NCBI GenBank assembly: GCA_018907035.1
Contig: JACCIC010000038.1
Span: 3,285,001 to 3,349,000, forward strand
Source of the DNA: Sycobia sp. Sy_11
Taxonomy: Eukaryota > Arthropoda > Insecta > Hymenoptera > Epichrysomallidae
Direction of reading: 5' to 3'
Length of the DNA: 64,000 nt
Below are positions 10,930 to 21,012 of this stretch, in pieces. A program made the translations under genes and the position numbers. Each line of letters starts with the position of its first letter. Positions within the stretch are counted from its first letter, which is position 1. The notes under the pieces were generated by a model. It worked only from the letters and a program-made list of their open reading frames with translations, ran no database searches and was not told the origin of the DNA.

Positions 10930-12940
10930 GCGGAGGTGGATCGAAAATTTTCCGCAGTCGTTCTCTTTGGAATTTTCGCAGTAAATTACATATTGTTTCA
11001 TTATACATAAGTAGAACTCGGTATAATCGGTATAATTATACTTTTTTCATACAAAAGATCCTTTGGTTTAACAATATTGTAATGTTAAGAATAAATGACC
11101 CATACAGATTTAAAGTACAACATATTAATGCAATTCTGTTAAATTATTTTAACCTTCTATAAATAATAAAGCAAAAACTACTTGAAACTAACTATAGGAC
11201 AGTATCGTAAAAGGATGTAAACACATGAGTTCACTGTGTCTTATTATGATCTGCGTCTTTGCTGCCCTGCTCGGCAACTAAGTTATGGATTTATTGTTTA
11301 AATGCCTGAAGTCTTTTTATAGATTTTAAACTTCTCACTGTAGTTAGTCTTACGTCGTTCTTTCGTTTGAGCAGACGTCTTTTCTTTCCTCGTTTGAAAT
11401 AGAGTTCATCTTAAAAGATTATTTCGTGTATCTTTATTTTAACATTACACCTGCTATATTTAATAAAAATTCAATAAATTCGAATGAAACATTTTATCTA
11501 ATTATATAAATAAAAAATATTCACGAAAGATATTATTGCTGAGCATGCTTCGAGACCGATGTTATACTTATATATAGAGAGAAGGGTGTGCCCCTCTGTT
11601 ACAAAAACCATGCTGAATAAACCACGGGTCGAATAGCTCTACTTGGTTACATTGGCAATATTCGAGCGAAGCGTGGGTGTCGTTGAATATCGGTGACTTT
11701 GGACAACCTTGTAAAAACCGAGATTTATTTATGACTGGCGTGTCGAGCCACCGCGGTAAACGGCAAGTCAAGTCAAGTCCGTGAAACGATCCGCTTGTAT
11801 CTTCACTTGTGCTGTAGAAAATCGCTGTGCTGGCTCTACTGAGCATTCGTTAATAATATTATACATTCGATACATAGTGGAAAAGTTAACCGGTTAATTA
11901 AAACATTTTTACGCCAATTTATTTATGAGTTCTAATGGGTAATTTCTGTAATCCCACTAATTCAAGATAACCCATGGCACAAATCAATATACTTTTTTAG
12001 AATCTCTTAATTTTTATGCAAAATCTTCATTTTAAGGAGTTTTGACTTAAAGATATATACAGTGCATTGTACGTTTTGTATAAGTTTTACTTATTCTATA
12101 GTCCAGGTAATGGTGATGAAATTTTTTGCGTATTTTGAATATATAATAATATAGTCATATAATAATATATCTAAGACGAAATCATAAGCCTCTAACGTTG
12201 CAGGAGGGATGCAAATTCCATAGAATAGTTTTTCAATCAATGACCGTATAGGAAAATGATATTTTTCTTCTTAAAAATCTTATAATTTATATCTATTATA
12301 TATATATTAAAAGAAATACAAGTGTGTATAAGACTTCCTGTCGATACTTACATGAAAATGTAGTATAAGGGGGACTATTAAAAAAAAAGATAAGTTCATC
12401 AAATCGATCGAATAACTTGATGGAATACGATCGACTTGATCCGAAGTACGTATAAGCACCAATGTGTTTTTAATAAAAATAAAATTGAACGTTGAACATT
12501 GTTCCTTTTCAAATTAGAAAATTTACCCCTATGCAGGGCTATAAACAAAGTTGTAAATTAAAATAGCAAAAATACGAATGAGAAAATGAGTTTTTATTCT
12601 ATTTTTCAGAACGTTAATTACACGAAGTAGAAGACCAACTTTCCTGATAGATAATACATGTATTGGAACATAGAATCCATAAGTTTTCTGCTATAATTAT
12701 GGAAGCCTAAACGAGAGCCTAAATCGTTGTGAAAAGTGAGAATATTCTCGTAAAATTCTGGACAATTAAGTTAACGGAAATGAAAGTAGCAAAACACATT
12801 TAATATATCTGGATTATATCGTACTATTTATATATCAGCCATATAAAGTTTTGAAAACCAAATAAGCAGTGCTAATTTTGGTCGCTAATGATGATATATA
12901 GGCCAGGCGTGCGTATATATGATATCTTTATATTTGTTCT
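10930..12940. other. AT-rich stretch
   Basis: Contains the 92-codon minus frame at 11568-11846. A weak plus-strand CAG|GTAATG after a T-rich run is at 12108-12114. Nothing else seen. Confidence 0.45.
11568..11846 (-). CDS. Unknown 92-codon open frame in a local GC patch
   Basis: Seen: an ATG-initiated minus-strand frame of 92 codons. It coincides closely with a patch of about 45% GC inside an AT-rich tract where open frames of this size are uncommon. The composition is not repetitive. It carries five cysteines, two of them in a YCQCNQ segment, and several tryptophans and prolines (LPRWLDTP, LFDPWFIQHGF). There is no signal peptide or membrane segment. No homologous family is recognised. It could be a small gene, an exon or a decayed mobile-element fragment. 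No clear flanking splice sites were identified. Confidence 0.25.
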   Translation of the reverse strand: MLSRASTAIFYSTSEDTSGSFHGLDLTCRLPRWLDTPVINKSRFLQGCPKSPIFNDTHASLEYCQCNQVELFDPWFIQHGFCNRGAHPSLYI

Positions 12941-13046
12941 CGAAGTCGCTGCCGCGCGCTACCGAGTCCCTGCGCAAAATAGACCGACTGTTTAGGGCCA
13001 CTCTTCATAATACCGCGGAAACCAACCGAATCCTCCTCTTTCCTCC

Positions 13047-13048
13047 CA

Positions 13049-13088
<40 letters not shown>

Positions 13089-13090
13089 CG
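13047..13090. repeat. (CACG)11 tetranucleotide microsatellite
   Basis: Eleven perfect CACG units, each carrying a CpG. Encodes RTHA or VRAC repeats in open frames, which are artefacts. Confidence 0.95.
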
Positions 13091-13208
13091 AAATCAGACA
13101 TCCCTCCGAGCGCCGTCACATCTCGCCCTTCAAGGCGAACGCCCGATAAATCTGCCGCGACCGACAGTGGAACACTTTGAAGAGGACGGCGGCGGGGCGG
13201 CGCGGCGC

Positions 13209-13238
13209 GGAGGACGAGGAGGACGAGGAGGACGACGT
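13209..13238. repeat. (GAGGACGAG)n nine-base repeat
   Basis: About three copies of a nine-base unit directly upstream of CGACGTAATC. Confidence 0.75.
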
Positions 13239-13640
13239 AATCGGCGGACATTTCGCAACGCTTCTGACGGAGCTGCGGCGCGATTAATTTCCCTCCCGCT
13301 CGCTCGGATCTCTTATTCAGCGCGTCCGCGCCAATTCTTCATCCCGCTCGCGCGCGCGGGGCGGCCCCGCGCGCGGATCGGATTACCCACGGGTGCGCGC
13401 CGCGCCGCGGACCGCGCGACAACCCCGAACGGGGTCGACGTGATCTACGAGCGCGGGCGCGCCGTCTGTCTCGTCTCCCTTCCGCGCTGCGGAAGCCCGA
13501 TCTCGCGGCCGCTCGCCTTTCGGCAGCGTCTTAATTCGCCGCGAGCGGCTCGTGCGGGAGAGGCGATTCTTGACCCGTTTGTCGAGCTGCGACCGACCGA
13601 GATTTTTCGGCGCCGATCGATGAGTCACGGATCATCGGCA

Positions 13641-15480
13641 TTGATGAGTAAATGCTCCTTATTGACCAATTCGAGTTTAGCAAACTATTGAGTTTTAAGC
13701 TAATTTATTGCCTCCCGTACACAGATTGAAGAAGTTTCAGTCCAAGAGTTGGACAGTGTTCTCGAATGGAACCACATATAATATGTAAAGTCGAAGAATC
13801 CCATAATTACGTAGTGACCAATAAATTTTGTACATTAATTCAGGTCATTTTAATAATAATTTCATTTCTATCGGAACACTTTCTGCTATACAACATTTTC
13901 CAAATTATATCGATATTGATAATAGATGAAATAAAAAATGAACCTTCCTTCGCATACGTAGCAAAAGTCGACGTAAAAACACAATTGCTTAAGTCTCTTT
14001 ACGCGCAGACGTGATTAGAATTAGACAATAAGAAAATAAGGAAAACGTGCAAATGCAGCATTGGAAATAAGAAGGCTTATGTCTTTATACCTTCTCTACT
14101 TATTACTCTTATTTTTCATACTTTATTATTTCTACTCCTACCGTCACAAGTGAATACAAAGTTTGAGAATATAAATCACTATACGTTTCTTACACGCTTG
14201 TTCAGGCGATCGTGTAAGTACGTACAATAGTAAAAGATATATCGGTATTGTTAAGGAAAGTATAGTAAAACGAGTCACTTAATAGATTTTTTTAAAGACA
14301 GATCAATTGCTAATTCAGGCTTTAAAACTATGGAAAGGCCATAGCTTGATGAGCAGTATATCTATTGGAGTTTTCTGTCGTCGAATTTAATCAACGTGTA
14401 AGATATATGATTACATACAAGTTTCTATAAAGGGATTGAGAAGTCTCTATAATATTTAATAAATAAACCAGCCCATAATAATTGATTATCGATATAGAAT
14501 AGATTATCGATATTGATTATCGATGGGATTGGAGAATTGATTCTCGATCTATCGCAATTGCTTGAATTTAACGATTCTAAAGGGTCTTTAAAAATTTTTT
14601 ACATACTCTTTGACGCTGTTTAAAATATTCGCGCAATATTCGTTAATATTTTAAACGATCCTCATCAAGTTAATTTACATTTGAAGATAAGGAAATGACA
14701 GATCTACGAATTACGATTTTTCGATGTACAAGAGGGCTGCGTTTTCTGGTTGAAAAATAATTATACCAATCAAATATCCGTGTAAGAGTGTCGTATTCGA
14801 GCAGAGCAGAATACGAACCATCGAAATGTACGAAGAGTAATAGAAGAATGAGCATTGCAGAAGACACAAATGTCAGGTTTGTTTACATTATCGAACCAAA
14901 GACGAGTACTCACGTATGTACTCTGGTGAAGTGCTATTTGCACGAGTTTATTAGAAAACGATATCAATGTTATAATTAGAATGACGAGCTCTATTTCTTG
15001 GATCGTGGCTTCTAGATCACTCTTCGTTGTTCAAAATATACCAACCATAAAAAATCTGCATATTTTTACTGAACAAACAGTTTCACTTCTCACAGTGAAA
15101 TATATGACGTTTGACAGTAAAACTTTTATCATTGAACCATACATAAATTTATACATTTTCAAGATACGTACGAGGTTGATTTTTTAACCAGTGAGGCAAT
15201 TGATTCCTTTGATGCAGCACAACGCGTTACGAGCAAGCACGTATGACCGAATAAACTGTTACGTTATGAGATTAGACTGGTAGTTAAAGTTGTTGTTCCA
15301 CCGACCCGTCTTCCGATGCTGAACGTCGTCTCTGGGATAAATCAGGTATAATATTAGATCGAAAGGGAGGAAAGAGCAAGTTATCCTTAAACGGGCTGCC
15401 AAAAATATCCAACATTAATTCCGACCTCCGCGAAAATTAGCTTAGTCCAAATTATTTCCATTGACCAAGATCATACCGAT
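13641..15480. other. AT-rich stretch
   Basis: Contains the TATCGATA cluster at 14484-14526. Open frames on both strands near 14670-15187 (60-70 codons) overlap each other and show no supporting splice signals. Confidence 0.45.
14484..14526. promoter_or_regulatory. Homotypic DRE/BEAF-like cluster
   Basis: Seen: GATTATCGAT occurs three times in 43 bases. Two copies contain a perfect TATCGATA (14487-14494 and 14505-14512) and the third is TATCGATG (14518-14525). Known: TATCGATA is the Drosophila DRE bound by DREF, and BEAF-32 binds clustered CGATA. Inference: an insulator or promoter-type element. Conservation of these factors' motifs outside flies is assumed. Confidence 0.4.
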
Positions 15481-15489
15481 GATTTAACC

Positions 15490-16430
15490 CTCTTGCATAA
15501 TTCGAACGGCGCGTCGTCCCGAAATAAGATCGATAAATTAATTTCCCGCTTAAAGTTTCGCCCCTCCCCGTCCCGCCGCTTATATATTCTCGGAAAGTGC
15601 TCCTCTCGCTCCCGAGCCTCCCCCCCCCAGCCCGCCCTGCCCCGTGCTTGCCCGGAAATTCGCGAAAAGTCCTCGTAAAGCGGCCGGGGCTGATTTACGG
15701 CCGCAAGGTAGGCGGGGCCCGCGCGGCCGATTCCGCCGCGCGGTGGACAAATCGGCGCGCGCGGCCACGCGGCCGCGGGGCTCCGCGCGAAATTCTAGCG
15801 AGGCCGCGCGCACGCGAGCGACAGAGGCGCATAACGACGCGTTTCCGGCGCACGCGTGTCCGCGTCGGTGCAACCGTCCCCTCGCCTCCCCGCCCCCGTT
15901 TACTGCCACTGGCTCCTTATTTTTTCCGGAGCAGATATATCCCCGCGAAGGGTGCACCTGTGTGCGGGGAGAGTCGGCGCGGGCGCGGTGCGGGCTGTCC
16001 CTTTGTTTTCGCGGCGGCTGCGTGCCTTTTACGAGCGGCTGTTATGACAGTTACCGGGCAGCGCTCTCGACTGCCTATTGTTTTTATGAATTTCAATTTC
16101 CTCCCCCCCCTCCCCCCCCTCCCTCCCACTCTCTCTCACCCTCCTGCCGGCCGCCCTCTCGCCCGAGCTCTCGCCCTCTCCCGCTCTTGTCCCGCCGCGC
16201 TGCAGCCCGCGCGGATGAAGACGAATGCCCGAGTAGATGCGCGAAGCTCGATAAGCGGCTCTGCCAGCGCGTTCCTTAAGCTGCTTATTTAATGCAAATT
16301 TTCGAGAGAATGCGCGCGGCATGATGAATGCGCGCGGGACGGCCAGTTTGACTGCGCGATATTGCCTCCGGCTGGCTGCCCGTGCTTTAATACGCGCCAC
16401 TTTCTCCCCGGCTCCTCTTTTCGCGCTTGT
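15490..16430. other. CpG-dense island
   Basis: GC-rich, CpG-dense from about 15.5 to 16.4 kb, with C-runs (16105-16120) and pyrimidine-rich plus strand at 16.1-16.2 kb. Long Arg/Ala-rich frames on both strands are artefacts. Confidence 0.55.
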
Positions 16431-16435
16431 TTTAG

Positions 16436-16513
16436 TCGATCGAAAACTTAATTGCCAAGGGCGAAATCAATGCAAATGACTTTGGGGACGATTTTTTCCA
16501 TTTTACCGTATAG
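16436..16513 (+). CDS. Possible terminal exon after strong polypyrimidine acceptor
   Basis: Seen: CTCCTCTTTTCGCGCTTGTTTTAG-type pyrimidine tract ending at 16435 follows the 15.5-16.4 kb island. It is followed by 25 open codons and TAG. The first 20 read SIENLIAKGEINANDFGDDF, a balanced acidic segment. The antisense strand is also open (16432-16635, 67 codons with ATG). Either may be chance. No family is recognised. Confidence 0.14.
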   Translation, partial: SIENLIAKGEINANDFGDDFFHFTV

Positions 16514-16980
16514 CCCAGTTGCGAAGTTCGCTCTCGGTGAGACGAGCTCGTTAATATTTTTATTCGGAGGCTCGGCAATTTGACGACCCACTTATCAATG
16601 CAGCTGGAGAATTTCGTTAAACTCATTATCGGCATATAAATATATTTATACCTGGTTTGAAAACTCGATAAACTCCACAGTATTATGTAAATCGTTTGAG
16701 CATCGAGATTGAATTCGACTAAAGTTCAATTTTGTACGAAGAAGAAGAAGAAGAAGAAGATACAAGCGCGAAGCGGTTGGAAACGCGAAAGAAGGGTTCT
16801 TTAATTGGATGCGATAAAAAGTATAAAATGTAGTTCCGTTACAAAGCACGTCCGTAATAATTCAAACCCCGGGAGAAAATTATTTTAATGTTCGCTCGGA
16901 CGGAGGGCCGGCCGGGGATCACCAACGCTCTAAACAGCTACTAAGACGCGCATATCATTTCCAGTCATGTAACGCGGGAC
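16514..16980. other. Intermediate-composition stretch
   Basis: Holds the (GAA)n run and overlapping minus frames (16432-16635, 16646-16849). No other feature seen. Confidence 0.4.
16738..16760. repeat. (GAA)n trinucleotide run
   Basis: Seven to eight GAA units. Confidence 0.9.
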
Positions 16981-17950
16981 GCGTATACATATAAACTAGT
17001 TTCGCCCGACTCGCCCCTATATATAACCATATATTATAGCGGCTGGAGTCGGAAGAACTGCGCGCCTCGTGTTCGTGCCGCGCGACACTCGATATGCATA
17101 TATTCAGATCTGGGATTTTTTCGTCGTCGCAGGTGGACGCAAAGAGGAAGCAGGAAATTCAGAGCCACGTAAGGAACCAAAGTAACGCGCAATAAAGCAC
17201 AAAGACCTGCGCAACGAGAAAATCGGCGGGAGGGGGGGGGGTGAAGACAAAGGGAAAGCGCGCGCGGACAAGAGAGCGGGGGGAAACGAGAGTAGCGGGC
17301 AATAGCCAGGGGAAAGAAGAGCCAAGTCGAAGAACAGAGTCGAGCGAGAAATAAAGAAAAGGAGGGATTGAGGCTTCTCTTCGCTCGTAAAGAGCGAGAG
17401 AAACTGGCGCGAATAGCAGGGGGAGTAGGAGAAAGAGAGGGACGGGAATAGAGGCGGCGACGAGCGAGAGGGGGTCAAAAGCTGGAGAGGGGGGGAGGGA
17501 ACGAGGTTGGTTACATTCTACGGATCAGGGAGCTCGATAGCGTGCCGAAGTCGAGGCGTACGGCAATAAATCCATTTTTCGTGAAGGGTCGAAGGCAGAG
17601 AGCAAGCGGAGAAAGAAGGAGAGAGGGGTGGAGGGGAGGAGAGTCTGTGCGCGGGGCGAAGAGGGGGAAGACTGGAGCGAACGAGGCGAGCAGGGTCTGA
17701 TTAGCAGCCTGACTCGGCCGTATAGGATGACAGCCAGTGAGTTATAATATTGCCCATCCATCTATTTATCTACTCCATCGCTCTTTCCCCCCGCGCGCTC
17801 CCGATCTTGTTCGTTCTTTTGACCGCGCGAGCGCGCGCGTGCTCCTTTCTTTCGTTTCCAGGTTCCTTCGTATTATATGCGCGAAACCGCCCCGCTATCG
17901 CGAGCCTCCCTCGTTTTTTCTCTATCTCCAGGGCGCGAGTCGCGGACGAT

Positions 17951-17999
<49 letters not shown>

Positions 18000-18530
18000 C
18001 CGAGGCGACGACAGCGACGCCCGAGTCTCGGCGTCACGAAGTGGATCGCGGTTACGGGCCACCCGCGCGCGAACGCCCGCTGGATCTAACGGCCGACCGA
18101 GAGAGGGGAAAGCGAAGGTTGTGGCGAGCCATCGGCGTCTCGAAGCGCGACGCTCTTGTGCGCCCGTGGGCGTGCGAGCGCTGGCGGCTTATTTGGAAAA
18201 GAGGCGGCCAGCGGGGTGGGAGTTGCGTGGAAAAAAAGAAAGACATCGACCTCGGATAGAGCGGCGGGGAGGTGGCCGGAGAGCCGCGCGGGCAGCATGG
18301 ATCGGTCCGGGCGATCCTTTGTCGTCGGTCGCTGTTTGAATAGCGCCGCGGGACGAGCCCTCGATTACCCAGAGTGCCAATTATTATCATTATGCGGACT
18401 AGCGGTGGCGAATCGGAGACCGGCTCGAGGCAGCGCGTTCAAAGAAGAGGAGGGCCCCCGAATTTTCGGGAGCGATTATCCGGGCGTAATTAGGATTATA
18501 GCCAACTGGTAACTCGCGGTTTATTGCTGC
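16981..18530. other. CpG island with purine/pyrimidine strand switch
   Basis: From about 17.13 to 17.70 kb the plus strand is overwhelmingly A/G (GAAAGAGAGGG, GGGGGGG runs). From 17.75 to 17.93 kb it becomes C/T-rich; then comes a (GA)20 array and a CpG-dense block to 18.5 kb. Long frames in this region are artefacts of the bias. Confidence 0.55.
17955..17994. repeat. (AG)20 microsatellite
   Basis: Perfect AG array inside the island, opposite in sense to the preceding pyrimidine-rich stretch. Confidence 0.95.
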
Positions 18531-19715
18531 TCCAATGCTTCGATGGTTCTGCGGCCCTTGATCGATTTCTCGAATTCGTACGCCTCTACGGACACTTTCG
18601 TTATTTTTTTCTCATTTTTTTGGCTTGAGCGATTTTGTGAAATGGTAACCTTGATTCGAGTAGAACATTTTTGTTTGGCAATATTCTCATCGGGTATTTC
18701 TTTTTTTTTTATCGTTACTGCAACTGAACGTACTAGACAGCTTTGATAATATTTACTTATTAAAAATAAATGAAAGAAATTTACGCAGAGATGTCATAAG
18801 TGAAATTCGGTCTGGGAAGTACTAATAAAAATTAATTTCAATTGCTCACTAATCAATATTTGCCGTAAGCATATATATTTTCCTTGGGTGAAGTCGACAT
18901 TTGGTTCAATTCGCCAAAATTGAAAAATAATTAAGATATAAACGAAATTGTGAAATTCTAGCGTTTTGATCCTCATATGGTAGAAACTTTAGTAAGCTTT
19001 TCAGAAGCACGTGTGAAATGTCTCTCTACACTGTCAAAGATCATCGGATAATTAAAAAAAAAATTTTAACGCTTTCAGAGTCAAATAAAGAAAGATTTAT
19101 GTAACAGTCTGTTACGTTGGTATAGTGATACATATAGCATAATAAATAAATATTATTAACAGTGCCCCTACTGTCAGTTTAAGCCACAAGCCTACATGCA
19201 AATTCTGACTAGTGAGTCTAGCACCGACCGTTACACAATGAGGTACACAACACCGGTTCTTAATATATTAAAAACATACGCGTGATTATTTATTCGCCCA
19301 TTCATAAGCATCTGCTTTCCTACAGACAACACAGTCGTTAAATAATTTTTAATAATTATCAAATAACATAATTATAGAATTATTAATATTTTTTATTTCT
19401 AAAAGCTTTACTGGCTACAGAATAGTAATATACGCACTTATTACGATGTCTTAGTTATCAAAAATAATGTGTCTCAAAATCGCGACAATGCAGCAGAAAA
19501 GCATTGATTCGTGTAAAATTTGAATTCGTCAATTTTTTTGACAAAAAATAGGACTGATAATGCAATAATTTGTCGAGGTCCCGAGCCATTAAATTCCAAG
19601 CGGAATTCACAGGTACGCGTGTGGCATTCTTCGTTCTCCACAAATGCGATGCCCTCTGAAATTTAAAAGTGCAAACTCGTGTAGTATAGAGGAAGGGATA
19701 ATCCACGACGACTTT

Positions 19716-19741
19716 GAGAGAGAGAGAGAGAGAGAGAGAGA
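19716..19741. repeat. (GA)13 microsatellite
   Basis: Perfect GA array at the start of a small GC patch. Confidence 0.95.
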
Positions 19742-20047
19742 TTCGCCTCGCGAATTACGCGACCGGTGCAAAGGACGAGGCGGCCTTCAACCTCGCCGGC
19801 TGACTCACCCATGCATCCCGGTGAATTTAATATAATGTTGCAACTGTCCGCGCTCCCGGTACTAATGAGCAAAAGACATGCAGGCCGTAAGAGGGCAATT
19901 ATTTATTAAATAAATTTATTATATAATATTTTACGATGCCGCAAGGTAAGAAATTGCTCGGCCGAAAGCTCTCCGATAAACAACGAGCCGCGTCTTATTG
20001 CTGCATTAATCGTGGCGCCTTGAAAAATAACTTTTTCCATTCTTGCA

Positions 20048-20055
<8 letters not shown>

Positions 20056-20101
<46 letters not shown>
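20056..20101. repeat. (TA)23 microsatellite
   Basis: Perfect TA array. Confidence 0.95.
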
Positions 20102-20103
<2 letters not shown>

Positions 20104-20487
20104 AGTATTTCATTCAACTGTTTCTTTTATAATTTTTAAAATGAATCCTTTATTACATTGTCGATATCTTACATACTAGGTTAGTTGTGATTTAATAATG
20201 CCTAATGATCATAAATTCACTAAAACAGCTGCCATATTTTAAAATTATATAGATAACGAAACATTTTTCTAGGTGCTTAATTGCTCGCTGATTAACGCTT
20301 TAGATCAAGTCGTTTACGAAAAACACTTTCGAGTTTTCTTTTGGGAAAAATTTCATACTCGACTTTGTACATTTCTTATTCAAAAACAAAAAGATAAGGA
20401 AAAAAATGAATAAACAACGTTAAAGCTATAGCATAAATTTAGTTTTCTCCCGACACGTGACGCATGAAAATCAATTCCGCACCATTC

Positions 20488-20490
<3 letters not shown>

Positions 20491-20532
<42 letters not shown>
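20491..20532. repeat. (TC)21 microsatellite
   Basis: Perfect TC array bordering the 20.6-21.3 kb island. The island's other array (20971-21012) has GA on the plus strand, so the two are inverted relative to each other. Confidence 0.95.
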
Positions 20533-20535
<3 letters not shown>

Positions 20536-20911
20536 CTTAGTCTTCCTAAAAATATATTCATTGCCACTCGACGATAGTATAAAAATGCGACGCTTTAGGG
20601 TTGGACGGATCTCGCCGCACCGCCTCTCAACTGCGCTTCCATTGCGAAAAAAAATGAAGCTCATTTAATATCAGCGGTCCGCAGCTCCGCGGCGTATACC
20701 GCAGTGACCCTCGCAAATCTTTTGCTTTCGCTCTCTCCTACCCCTCCTACCCCACCCCCGTGCTCCTCTCCTTCTTCGCCGGGCGCGAGTTTCAAAGCGG
20801 ACACCTTTTCGCCTCTATACATTTCAAACTGGCACAAGACGCATCTCTCGAACTTTCGACGCGAAGCAGTTCATATATCTGAAGTATGGTCGCCATAAAT
20901 AAGCGAGCCGT

Positions 20912-20930
20912 CCGTTCGTTCGTTCGTTCG
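20912..20930. repeat. (CGTT)n short tandem repeat
   Basis: Between four and five CGTT units (CCGTTCGTTCGTTCGTTCG). Confidence 0.9.
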
Positions 20931-20970
20931 GCCATACGTCGAGAGAGGAGCGAGAAGCGGAGAGAAAAAG

Positions 20971-21012
20971 GTAGAGAGAGAGAGAGGGGAGAGAGAGAGA
21001 GTAAGAGAGAGA
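20971..21012. repeat. Imperfect (GA)n tract
   Basis: GA array with GGGG and TAA interruptions, followed by GATATATC. Confidence 0.85.

Larger units (their letters stand above)
12941..13640. other. CpG-dense island
   Basis: Very CG-rich block. It contains the CACG array, a GAGGACGAG repeat at about 13209-13236 and a long plus frame (13167-13691) that begins Gly/Arg-rich and reads through. The frame is considered a composition effect because both strands are open. Confidence 0.5.
18531..20560. other. AT-rich stretch
   Basis: Holds the GA array at 19716 and the TA array at 20056. A small GC patch at 19740-19870 contains GGGTGAGTC on the minus strand (19803-19809), a lone donor-like site. No gene seen. 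Confidence 0.5.

Noticed and set aside
12100..12116. Plus-strand ratchet-like CCAG|GTAATGG
   Set aside because: Donor lacks the GTRAGT consensus and the upstream tract is weak.
13167..13691. 174-codon plus-strand frame with Gly/Arg-rich start resembling an RGG protein
   Set aside because: The RGG run is the nine-base GAGGACGAG repeat; the rest is Arg/Ala-rich with the other strand also open.
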